From assembly GCF_000226095.1 (NCBI RefSeq), contig NC_016477.1, forward strand, positions 3,782,001-3,846,000: a stretch of DNA of 64,000 nucleotides. The letters are read 5' to 3'. Source of the DNA: Thermothelomyces thermophilus ATCC 42464. Lineage: Eukaryota; Ascomycota; Sordariomycetes; Sordariales; Chaetomiaceae. The notes beneath the pieces are model-generated. The model ran no database searches and had not been told where the DNA came from. It saw nothing but the letters and a program-made list of their open reading frames with translations. Position 1 is the stretch's first letter. Every line of letters starts with the position of its first letter. A program made the position numbers and the translations under genes. Shown here piece by piece: positions 1-11,119 of the stretch.

Positions 1-249
1 TAGTAGCACTCCCTTCGAACTTTTTAAGTTCTTTATAGCTTAAGGGAGTTAGCTTATATATATTGGGCATATCTAGCCTATATCTTCTTACTACCTTTCT
101 AATATATTAGTTATAGACTAACTATATCTTATATATAGGTTAGTCCCAAATTACCCTAATGCTAAGGAACTAACCGATATTACCTTACTTATAGACGTCG
201 TATTAAGCTTTAATTCCTTCTATTACCTGCTCGGCTGCTATAGCATTAC

Positions 250-1060
250 CTTTATAAAAGAAGACCAAGAAGTTATCAATATAGAAGATTAGGATAACTC
301 GTTTGTTATAGCTTAAGAAGAGACACTTCTCTTTACCTAATGGTTCCATACCTAGATCTAATAGCGTTCTATAGAACTCCTTATACTATAAGAGTAGCAA
401 GTCTCTCAAGCCGTATAGAGCTCTTTGTAACTCTATATATTTCCCTAGCTACTTAAATCCTTCTAGTAATTTGTAGGCGATAGGATCGTCTTCCGGTCGT
501 TTAGCGTTAAGGAACGCTTATACTATATCGAACTACTTAACTTCTAAGTCAAAGTACGTAGCGATTGCTATCATCATTTAGAACGACTATACCGCTAGAG
601 TAGCTACGTACGTACTTTCTACTAAGCTAATATCTTATAGATCCCCTTATACGTAGATCCTTGCCTTATACTTCTCTAAGAAACCGTCCTTATTAAACTT
701 ATATACGAAGACCTATTTTAATAGGATAGGTCGTGCTTTTGCCTACTTATATAGTACGATCTTCTACGTTCCTCTGCTCTCTAAGTTATATATCTCCTTA
801 CAAGCTATATCTTTGAACTACTATCCTAATAGGTAGTTATATAGGTCTCGCTAGTTGGTAGGAACATAAGTAAGATCGTTAATATACTAATACAGCTTAT
901 TTAGGGCTGCTCTAAGGCGTATAGTATCCTTCTATTATATAGTAGTAGCGAATACCGTATATATCGTTCTTATACTCTAGTCCTCTATGTAAGCTTTCTA
1001 TTAATTAGGTAGGTAAGTTCTATAGAACTATCGCTAGAGTTCCTTAGTTATATAGATAAA
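250..1060 (-). pseudogene. copia reverse transcriptase, RIP-damaged
   Basis: The minus-strand translation shows the usual copia RT landmarks in order: GTWKIV (Trp codon now TAG), PILLKWVF, the FDLE/FDIV..AFLNA block, a GFKQLGK-like segment, the hallmark RALYGLR, and FYIDN at the polymerase active site where FYVDD is usual. In its live form this enzyme copies element RNA to DNA inside virus-like particles. Breaks are nearly all TAG/TAA in place of Trp or Gln. The second active-site Asp reads Asn, an expected G-to-A change. Not functional. Confidence 0.85.
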
Positions 1061-2429
1061 GGAGTAGTAGTAATTGACCTCCTCTTTATTTTATAGCCTT
1101 TTACTTGACTAGATAAGGTCCCTAGGCTTATAAGCCCTCTCCTTGCCTCTACCTCTCCTTATGGGAGGTTGCCAAATAGCTTCTCTTTCGCTTCCACCTT
1201 CTAGAGGATATATTAGCTAATCTAGACTTTACTTAACGCTCTATTCCTCCTATTCTATAGCAAGGTATAATATATCGGTAGTACCGTCCCTAGCTTCTAG
1301 CTCTTCTATTAGTATACTATATATACTCGACTCTTCTATAGAAGGTATTTCTCTGTTAGATTTGACGGCTCCCCTGCTCTCCCTAGTGTCTAGTTAGCTA
1401 GCTAGTGACTAGGAAGGCCCTAATTTAAACCCTCTTACTTCCTAGTATATATCCCCTTTACTAGCCGGCGTAAGGCAAGTCACCGAGGGCTTAGGCATAT
1501 ATTTAAGGGTCAAGAGTCCTCTAAAGCTCTCTATCTATTTGGTAAGTTCGTCTATTACTTATATCTCTACTATAAGAGTCTCTAGAACTAATTACCCGCT
1601 TATAGGCTACGTATTAGAGAGCTCCCTTACCCCTAAGTCTTGACCTTATTGGAGAGGTTAGTCTACCGCTAGACTCTCTTACGATAGAGGTAGCCAAGCT
1701 ACTATAATAGAGTCTTCTATTAGTTATCAGGTCTATTATAACGCTTCCTAGAGAAAGTCGGTATCCTAAGAATCTTCGCTAAGATCAAACTAATTAACTT
1801 CCTAGCTTGTTACTATTAGCGACGACTCTGTTAGCTACTCTTTGCCTGGATAGTGGAAAGTCTTCTTATTAAAGCGAATATTACAAGTTATAATAACCCT
1901 ATCAAGCTTAGATATCTAAACGCGAATTGATATTAGATATACGATATCCTATAAGATACCTTGTCAGCCTATATAATAGTACTTTAAAGTCCTTTATATA
2001 CTGTTTAGCTTCCCTATCCTTATAAAGAATATATGCCTAGTATCTATATATAAAGATGCTACTCTAGTCTAGGTATAAGTCGCTAGTTAATATAATTGTC
2101 AAGCTAGGTTTATACTAGCGAAAATACTGTTTGAACTAGCTATAGAGCACTTCGTTAGGAGTTCTAAACGAGTAAGCACAACTTAGGCTTATTATATATA
2201 AGTATACTACTACTTATATACTTTCCAACTGGAGCTTTATAAGGACATTTATACTATCAAGTATCTTAATTAAGTATAATATTAGTTCTTACCCTACTTG
2301 CTCTACTAATCCATCAGGCTTATAGGTATATAAAGGTAAGAGTTTAAGATTAATACTGCTTTCTATAGCCTAAGTCTAGTAGCGTATTAGTATATACCTT
2401 ATTAAACTAATTATCATAGTATCGTTATC

Positions 2430-2760
2430 CTACTTAATCTTATGGATAGTAAGCCTATATTAGCGTCTTACCTAGCTCTTGAAATTCTAGATAACTCTTA
2501 TAATCTAGTCTAGTAACTTTGTCATTAAGAGGAAAGGGAAGAGCTTCCTACTATACTTGTCAATAATTATAAGTAGCTATCGTAATCTATTAATTACTTT
2601 AGGATAGTTAAATAGATCCTAGGCTACTCGCTAGAATAGATATACTAACTTCTGCTTAGGTAGTGTTTTCCTAGAGATAACCTTACTTATATAAGTATAA
2701 GCGTAGCTCTCGTACTTAATATATACTATCCCCTTGATATAGACGTTTCTAACGTTATTA
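2430..2760 (-). pseudogene. copia integrase core fragment, RIP-damaged
   Basis: The minus-strand frame reads LLIIIDKYSRKLFPF followed by an MTKLLD-like stretch, matching the first catalytic Asp block of copia integrases (LLIIDDYSRK pattern). It lies upstream of the RT on the same strand, which is the copia order (integrase before RT) and the opposite of gypsy. In-frame breaks are TAG/TAA. The exact ends are not resolvable by eye. Confidence 0.6.
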
Positions 2761-3724
2761 ATAAGCGCTTTTAACGCTTCTAGTCTAAGGTAGCTAGCTC
2801 TTAAGTACTAAAGATCCTTAGTGTCCTCTCTTATAGTAGGTAACACTTACGTCCGGGACCTTTTACTATATATAGTAAATACGTTCTATAAGGATATATA
2901 AACGTTTACAATACCTGCTTTACTAATTAAGATATAGTCTAAGAAGCTTAAGGAGTAGGAAAGTGACTTATATTCAAGGAAGGTAAGATTATATTTACAT
3001 TTCAACTTATAAAGAATAATATTGTTTTTTAGTATTCTAAAACGTAATAAGTAATCTAAGCTATAGTACTAAGCGCCTGCCTTAAGTAATAGAGCTTCCA
3101 AGACAATATTAATATAGAAACCTTTGACGATAGCAATATCCTTAAGTATTAGGCTCTTGGTATATAATCTATATAGTCTATCTAGAACGTTCTTAATTAC
3201 CTAAGTGCCCCTCCTACTAATAGAAAAGGTTATTATACTTGCTTTAACGAACTTGAGATTATCTACCCTAATAAATGTCTTAGGTAAAAGGAACTTCCTA
3301 TTGTTAACTAAGTAGGTTATACTATATAAGTCTAGTAAAATGCTTTCCAAAAGAGGATAACACTATAAAGCGACTATACTAAACGCCCTATAGTAAGTCA
3401 AGAGCTTACTAAGTAGCTAAGGGCTAATAATTAATATATTAAAGGAACTAAGGTATCCTACCCCTAATTATCTAAAATAGAATAGCTCTCCCTACTTAGT
3501 AATAAGTTAATTTTTTAGTCTAGCCTACTTTAGCTTGTTAAGCTCCTAGTAAATCCTCTTATACTCCTTATTAGAAAGGTATAAGCGTTACTTATTACTA
3601 TAGACGGCTTACTTAAGTATATAATAGTCTACTAAATCCTATAGATATCTTAGACGCTTATAGGGACATCTCGTATTACGCTACTAACCGCTATAAAAGT
3701 CTCTATACAAGTCTCTATCTCTCT

Positions 3725-4172
3725 TGTTATAGATAAGCATATAGATGGCCCGGCAGGCTATAGCCAGGACATAGGACATTCCGACAGCCAATCACTTGAC
3801 AGACCAATTAGAAGATTATCACTGCCAAGACTAAGGTCTTTACTAGTAATAATAATATATTACTGTCGACAACGCGGAATCATAGAGCAAAAGGAGAAAT
3901 AGTACTAGTGATAACTATTAAAGAAGGACAGATAATTATATATATATAGCTAGCTAGTCACTCGTTATAGTAGACTCTAAGAGTTTACTAATAATAGCAA
4001 CCTATAATCACAGTACTTATACCAAGTATCGCTAACTACTATAAGAGATAACTCTAGTATTATTATAAACCTTTTAACTTTACCAAATCCCTTAGACGAC
4101 CTATACGCTTGTCCCGCCTGATTTACCTTCGTCTAAACCCTTTTAGAAGAAGTCTGAGCTAGGTTCGTTACA
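3725..4172 (+). repeat. 5' LTR of gypsy copy A
   Basis: 448 bp starting TGTTATAG and ending GTTACA. A TATA-like run at about 3,937-3,948 precedes the inferred transcript start near 3,990 by about 45 bp. The segment 3,990-4,001 is complementary (one mismatch) to the site at 4,174-4,185. Confidence 0.92.
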
Positions 4173-4173
4173 C

Positions 4174-4185
4174 GTTGCTATTACT
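4174..4185 (+). promoter_or_regulatory. candidate self-priming primer-binding site, copy A
   Basis: GTTGCTATTACT begins one base after the LTR. Its reverse complement AGTAATAGCAAC matches LTR positions 3,990-4,001 with one mismatch (A for G, explicable by RIP). The 3' LTR copy keeps that G but has one other RIP-type change. No tRNA-type site beginning TGG follows the LTR. This is the geometry of Tf1/sushi elements, where the RNA 5' end folds back to prime. Inference, strengthened by co-variation with copies B-D. Confidence 0.7.
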
Positions 4186-4199
4186 CCCTTTGTTCTATC

Positions 4200-7100
4200 A
4201 TAGTTTAGGACGAAGGTGATTTCGACCTCGACATTGACATGGCTACCAACGTTATGGCCAAATAGCTGCTTGCCTAGCTTAGTTAACTCTAGCAGCAGAT
4301 CTAGGAGTTGGACTAGAGAGATAAGGTTACTTAAGCTCGAATCAAGGAACTCGAGAACGGCGAAAAGCACTTGTAGAAGCTGGTTAACGAAGCCTATACT
4401 AAAATTAAGGCGCTCGAAGGCGCTAAAGCGAGCTATATTAAGATCGAACTACCTGGTAAATACGGAGGAACTAAGGAGGATCTTATAGGATTCCTAATAA
4501 ACCTCTGATCCTACTTCTGGCTTAATGACGACAAGTTTCTAGAAAATGAAGCTAAAGTCTTCTATATAGCTATAAGACTAGAGGGCAAGGCACTTAGATA
4601 GTTTAAGCCTATATAAAACGACTATCTTACTAAAGAAGATAAAGACGACCAAGACGTATTTATGTAAGCAGTCTTTTGATCCTATAACTATTTTAAAGAA
4701 GAGCTTTAGAAGGTTTTTAGTAACAAAGACAAGAAGATTTATATATAAGAAAGACTTGCTGGTCTTTAATAGACTAAGTTAGTAGCCTCCTATATTATAT
4801 AGTTTAGATAGGATATACTTAAGTCTTAGCTTAACGATAAGGCATTAATATAACTATTTTATAATAGCTTAAAGGAAAAGGTTAAAGACAAGCTATATAA
4901 GTATAACCGGCCTAAGACCCTAGATAAATATATTATATAGGCCATTAGAATTAATAATTAACTCTATATATAAGAGTAGTAGAAACAAAGTCAAGTAAAT
5001 AGAACTATAGTTAAGGCTAACGATAAGAAAAAACAAGTATATGTTAGCACCTTATATAGGATATATCCTAAAGCTATAGATATAGATATAGCATAGAAGT
5101 AGGACTAAAAAAAGACGACTAAAGACAAGTCTAATATTACCTACTATAACTATAGAAAGAAAGGGCATTATAAGCGAGAATGTCGAAGCCTAAAGAAAGA
5201 GTAGAAAACAGTCCCTAGAAAGAAAATTATAGCCATTGACGAAAACACCAAGGATGTCATTAAAGTAGCGGCTACAAGCTATAAAGACAGGGACAGCGAC
5301 ACGGATAGTCTCGGATACGATGGCAATAGTAAAGACGAATAAGCACCGTACTCCGAACTAGTCACAGTAGACCTAGAGACAGGTCTTGCCGAATGGGACA
5401 CGGCAGGAGAGTATATACTACTAATTTCGATTCTCCTAACCCTAAGGTAGTAGGGTTTTATAGTTATATAGAGGTAGGATAGATTATAGACGACCGATAC
5501 CTAAGGAATTAAAAGACCTAGACCTAATGTTCTATTCCTCTAGGAATAAATCGAATAGTATTGTAACAAAGTTTTCCGGCTTAATACGGAACTACGCGAA
5601 TAGGATAGACGCTTGATTTGACTTGCCTAGCAGAGTAATAAGATAAGGGACAAGATAAGGGAACCCTAACATATTATAAAAACCATCAAAGGGGAACAGC
5701 CTGTAACGTACGATAGGCCTAATAGCTATACTGAGCATTTTGACGATTAGCAACTTAGCTATAACATACGGAACCCTAAGTACCAGTTTATACGCACAAA
5801 CTACAGAAAAGATAAATATACATAGGAAAACTACTAGAAGAAATACTCCTACCTTAGTATCAGAGTACCTATAGTCTATATATAGTAGGAAGGATTTAGA
5901 AAAGAGTTCTAATACCTTCTAGGTAACGCTACGTGACTACACCCGCGATACAAGGCATATATATAAATGCCCTAGTTCTAGTATATATTATACAAATGCC
6001 AATACTACTTTCGCGACAAATTTGAAAACAATTACTAGCCGACCTGACAAGGAAATAAGGAGAGAAGCCTCTACCCTATGGAATAGGTCTATAATATAGG
6101 AAATAGAGTGGCCAAATTGCTCTAGAAAATCGAAGCCCGCGATCTAGAAGGCATTATAGTAGTTCTAAAACGAGCCTAGCCTAGGTACCATAGAATAGGA
6201 CGAGATATATAGGACTTGTGCCGAAGTAACGACTGCCTCTACTATACGGACGAAAAGAAATCGCGGATCTAGGAGCTTCAAATAAAGCTATAGTATATAC
6301 AACGGAAAGTAGAATAGACCTAATGGTAGGAAGCTACTAGCACTTAATAGCTTATAGAAATAAGTATAATTAACGAAGCCGCTATTAGCCGAATAACTAA
6401 AGAGGTTAGCACTAACCTAGGAAACGGGTTAGGGCCCTTTAAGGGGCCCGAAAACCATTAACGCCTATATAGTAGCAAGTAGTAGCATAGTATAGGAGGA
6501 ACTGGCGCAAGAGACTACTATATCGAGACCTCCCGGCAGAAATATAGGAAATCGCTATAATCTTTAGACGATGGCGGCAAGATAAGCGACTATAGATAAT
6601 AGCATAATGGAGATAGTACGAAATGCTTATACTAGTGAATAGTAGAGCAGAGATAAACCTGATTTCGCCGACACTTGTAAATTAGCTATAGATACCCTAA
6701 AGAATGAAGCGGAAGCATGGCATAGTCAAAGGGCCATTTCTAATACAATAGGTATATAGAGAGACCGAACCGATCAACATTACTATAGCAGGGAAAACTA
6801 TAGTAATTATATTTAGTATTGTAGATATAGGTAATGACAAAGACATGATATTAAGATTACTATAATATAAAGATTACGACCTAGATATTAGCTAGAAGAA
6901 TAGTAGCTACCTATAACCCCGAATAGAGTCGTATTTGACTAGTAAGATAGGGAGCACGTAAGGATCGCAAGCGGACGATGCTTAGGGGAAGGCATATCCT
7001 ACGGATCTACTATAAGAGACAGATAGTAGTAGGCAGACCACTACGGACTCTAGAAGAAGCAGTATAACGATACTAACGTTACGATAAGAGGAACGAGCTA

Positions 7101-10100
7101 AACCGCCAATAGCTATTCTCTCTGTTAACGAATACAGAGCATTGTAACTAGAGTAGTAGGTTAAGATAAGAGAAATCGCTAACATCGCTATAGATAGAAC
7201 CAAGTTCGTATATTATTAGAAAGCCGAGAGACGAGATAAGACTAGGGAAGTACCGAAGGAATACAAAGGATACCTAGCATTCGAACCGAAGTATCTAGAA
7301 GGATTACTAGAGTATGGCCTATAGGATTATAAGATTAAGCTTAAGGAAGGAGCATGACTAAAGTTCTTTAAGATTTACTATATAAGCTAGATATAGAATA
7401 AAGAACTTAAGCGATATTTGGAAGAGAACCTTCAAAGAGGATATATCTGCCTGTTGACATCGCTAGTAGGCTACCTAATCCTATTTATGCCTAAGAAAGA
7501 TAGAAAGCTATAGTTATATATCGACTATTAGTAACTTAATAAATAGACTATAAAAAACCGATACCTATTACCGCTAATCTTATAGCTCTAAGATTAGTTA
7601 GTAGGAGCCTAATATTTTACGTGTCTTGACTTGCCATCGGCCTATAACTATATATAGATCAAAGAAGGCAACAAGTAGAAAATAGCCTTTAGGATACCCT
7701 ATAGCCACTACAAGTACCTTGTCATGCCATTTAGACTTACAAATGTACTAGTAACGTTCTAAGCTCTAATTGATTAAGCTATCCAATCCTTTCTTAACAA
7801 ATTTACAGTATATTATCTTGACAATATACTTATCTTCTCTAAAACAATAGATAAACACTAGAAGTACGTAAGAGCAGTGCTAGATACGTTATATATATAT
7901 AAGCTATCAGTTAACAAGGAAAAGAGCGAATTCCACGTTAGGAAGATAGTATTTTTAGGATACGAAATATCCCTAGGACAAATCCAGATAGAACCCTTAA
8001 AGGTTAAAGCTATTAAGGATTAGCTACAACCGACGTCAGTTACAGAAGTACGAAGTTTTATTAGGTTTACGAACTTCTACCGGATGTTCATTAGGAACTT
8101 TAGAGTGATCGTACGACCTTTATATAAACTTACTAGGAAGAACACTAAATTCTAATAGGAAGAGTAACACGAGCAAGCATTTATATAGATCTATAACGCC
8201 ATTACTAAAGATCTAGTACTAGTGTTACTAGACCCTAAGAAGCCATTTAAGGTAGAAACGGACGCTTTAGACTACGTTATTAGAGGATAATTAGGATAAC
8301 GAGACGAATAAGAGAAGCTATATCCTATAGCCTTCTTTTTAAAGAAGCTTAATAGACTACATCTTAATTATCCGATCTATAACAAGGAACTACTTGCGAT
8401 TATTTAAGCGTTTATAGAATAGCGACTATACCTTAGTAGCACGATCGAACTAGTACAAGTATATATAGATCACAAGAATTTATAGTACTTTATAATGACA
8501 AAGGAGCTTAATAGACGACAAATATAATAGATAGAATTCCTTACGGAATTTAATTTTGAGATCTACTATAAGAAGGGCAAAGAGAACGTACAAGCAGACG
8601 CCTTAAGCTGACGAACGGATTATATAGAAGGACGAACAGAAACAACGCTACCGTTATTTAAGGAACGAATAGACGGAACGCTATATTATAAAACGTAGAC
8701 ACCCGTAAAAGATAATCTACTCAACTTGTTCCTAGAATGTTACGTAATCTTTCGAGAAGAAAGGATTAATAAAGCATAGTATTAAGTAACACCCGGACTA
8801 GTGGTACCTAACAGAGTAGAAGAAAAAGATAGGAAACTCTAGTACTAAGGCAAAGTATATATCTACGACGGGGATCAATAGCTACAAATGATTTAAGAAC
8901 TCTACGAATCGAAACTTAGAGGATATAAAGGAGTTACGAAGACTGTTACGTAAGTTAAAAAACACTACGACTTTCTATAGTTAATGACATAAGTTAAGGA
9001 AGTTATATAGAGCTATAATATCTGTAATTAAAGCAAAACGGCACGATATAAGCTATATAGGCTACTTTAGCCACTGCTAATAGCTAATAAACTATAGAGT
9101 TTAATTATAATAGACTTTATTACGAAACTGCTAGAATCTAAGGACATAGCTATAGGGGTAATCTATAATAATATTCTCATTATAGTAGATCGCCTAACTA
9201 AATGGGTATACTTCTTTCCCTATAAGGAGTCCTAGATAGCTAAATAGCTAGTAGACGTAATCTATTAGCAAGTCGCATTAATATACGCTTGGCTATAAGA
9301 ATAGATTACCGATAGAGACACTAAGTTTGTATCAAAGTTCTAGCAAGCGTTAATATAACGATTAAGCATTAATAGTAAGCTATTAATAGTATATTACCTA
9401 TAGACTAACGGACAAACGGAGCGACTAAACCAAGTTATCGAGCAGTACCTCCGTTCTTACGTTAACTACTAGTAAGATAACTAGGTCATGCTATTACTAA
9501 TAATATAACTCGCTTATAATATAATACTAATAGAAACGACTAAAGTTATACTATTCTTTATAAACTACGGATATAAAGCAGACCTTAGGTAAGGACTAGA
9601 GGTCATAGTGCCAAGAGCAGTAGTTAAAGTAGAACAAATGTATACACTATACAAGAAGCTTAAAAACGAACTTAAGTTTGTCAGAACTAGAATAAAGAAC
9701 TACTACGACAAACATAGGCTCGAGGGACCTTATCTAGAGAGGGGAGATAAAGTCTACCTAATCGTATAAAACTTACAAACCAAATGACTAAATATAAAGC
9801 TAGACTTTAAGAAGGTCAGACCCTTCGTTATCAAAGAACAAATTTCGACATCTAACTACCGACTATCGTTACCGTTATCTATACGATTATAGATAGATGT
9901 TTTTTATATTTCACTTCTCGAACCAGCGCCGAAGAATACTAAAATTGCTATAAATATCGAAGTAGAGGATAAAGAGGAAGAATAGGATATCAAAGAAATT
10001 CTAGATTTATATATCATTAATAGGGAACTATAGTATCTAGTTAAATAGCTTAATTTTAGACTAGAGGACAACTTATAGGAACTAGTTAAGAATTTAAACT

Positions 10101-10200
10101 GCCCTAAGAAACTGGAATAGTTCTACTAGCAGAACCCAGATCGACTAAAGGAAAACCTAGGACAGAACCAAAGATAGCGCCCTAGTCGATAGCATCGACG
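4200..10200 (+). pseudogene. gag-pol of gypsy copy A, RIP-damaged
   Basis: The gag start ATG has become ATA at 4,200. Order: gag with a coiled-coil start and a zinc knuckle whose Cys codons have partly become Tyr (about 5,140-5,180); a further coiled-coil-rich segment (about 5,450-6,600); aspartic protease (about 6,630, active DSG now NSR); reverse transcriptase (about 7,500-8,090, YLDN at the active site); RNase H (about 8,180-8,620); integrase (about 8,900-9,530); and a chromodomain (about 9,980-10,130, pattern EILDLYIINRELQYLVKWLNF when stops are read as Gln/Trp). Dozens of TAG/TAA breaks. Dead. Confidence 0.88.
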
Positions 10201-10490
10201 GCATTATTAATCTATGACAAGGGTATAGTAGGCGCCTCTTGCCGCTCTTACCGCTTAACCTCCTCTAACTTGTCTAAGGTCGATAGACTACGTGCTACTA
10301 TATTAGTACCTTTCTCTATCAAAAACTCCTTCTACTAACAAAGACGCCGGAGCTATATAAGCTTTTCGGACAACTTATACTAGGCTTCTTCTAGATAGTA
10401 TTAAGATTTATCTAGCTTAAGTTCGGTATAACATTTAGTATCCTTAATACGATGCTACTCCTAGAGAATATAATCTACTAGAACAAACAT
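10104..10490 (-). pseudogene. conserved antisense ORF of copy A
   Basis: A minus-strand frame of 387 nt starts at an ATG (10,490) and overlaps the 3' end of pol. With TAG/TAA read as Gln/Trp it gives a charged, helical protein of about 128 residues beginning MFVLVDYIL, with a core LRRLCQQKEFLIEKGTN and then RSLSTLDKLEE. Copies B and D carry the same frame, and C a divergent version. I recognise this as a type of small charged protein often predicted in fungal repeats; its function is unknown to me. Confidence 0.6.
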
Positions 10491-10645
10491 TAGGAATTAC
10501 ATTTTAAAAAAAAAAGGAGACGTACTTATAGGAAGAAAGTAGTATACTAGAGCTATTATAAGAACGACCTTAATAAACGTAGGCTTTATAACACTTCGTA
10601 TATACGATTATTTTATAGACAAGGCCTTACAACGCGTACTAAGAG

Positions 10646-11092
10646 TGTTACAGATAAGTATATAGACGGCCTAGCAGGCTATAGCTAGGACGCAGGACAT
10701 TCCGACAGCCAATCACTTGACAGACCAATTAGAAGATTATCACCGCCAAGACTAAGGTCTTTACTAGTGATAATAACATATCACCGTCAACAACACAGAA
10801 TCACAGAGTAAAAGGAGAAATGATATTAGTAATAACTATTAAAGAGAGGCAGACAATTATATATATATAGCTAGCTAGTCACTTATTAAGTAAACTCTAA
10901 AAGTTTACTAGTAGTAACAATTACAATCATAATACTTATACTAAACATTGCTAATTACTATAAGAGGTAACTCTAAGTGTTATTATAAACCCTTTAACTT
11001 TACCAAATCCCTTAGATAACCTACCTACTTGTCCCACTTCACCTATCTCCGTCTAGACCCTTTTAGAAGAAGTCTAAGCTAGGTTCGTCACA
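10646..11092 (+). repeat. 5' LTR of gypsy copy B
   Basis: 447 bp from TGTTACAG to GTCACA. It follows directly on A's truncated tail, with AAGAG at the junction, which at first sight mimics the 3' LTR of A. The real 3' LTR of A is at 33,667. Confidence 0.92.
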
Positions 11093-11093
11093 C

Positions 11094-11105
11094 GTTGTTA
11101 CCACT
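11094..11105 (+). promoter_or_regulatory. candidate self-priming primer-binding site, copy B
   Basis: GTTGTTACCACT begins one base after the LTR. Its core is complementary to LTR positions 10,910-10,920 (AGTAGTAACAA) with one mismatch of RIP type (TGG to TAG). Confidence 0.65.
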
Positions 11106-11119
11106 CCCTTTGTTCTATC

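Larger units (their letters stand above)
1..3724 (-). mobile_element. Ty1/copia retrotransposon remnant, left part (runs off the window)
   Basis: AT-rich, stop-riddled sequence that makes sense only on the minus strand. If TAG/TAA are read as damaged Gln or Trp codons, it gives a copia order from high to low coordinates: a gag-like region (about 3,490-3,719), an integrase core (about 2,430-2,760) and reverse transcriptase (about 250-1,060). RNase H and the 3' LTR would lie left of the window. Gypsy element A is inserted at 3,725 with target duplication TCTCT (3,720-3,724, repeated at 34,115-34,119), so the element continues right of 34,114. No LTR of this element was recognised. The RT identification is firm; the gag assignment rests on position and a plausible reading frame only. 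Confidence 0.8.

Noticed and set aside
6982-7203. Repeated minus-strand frames (6,982; 13,902; 19,443; 27,057) as a conserved antisense gene
   Set aside because: They lie opposite the pol region just upstream of RT, vary in start and composition and share only the trace of the sense codons; no in-frame indel support.
10646-11092. Reading 3,725-11,092 as a complete element with LTRs at both ends
   Set aside because: The LTR at 10,646 carries B-type variants, lacks the polypurine tract in front and has AAGAG matched at 33,443; A's true partner LTR is at 33,667.
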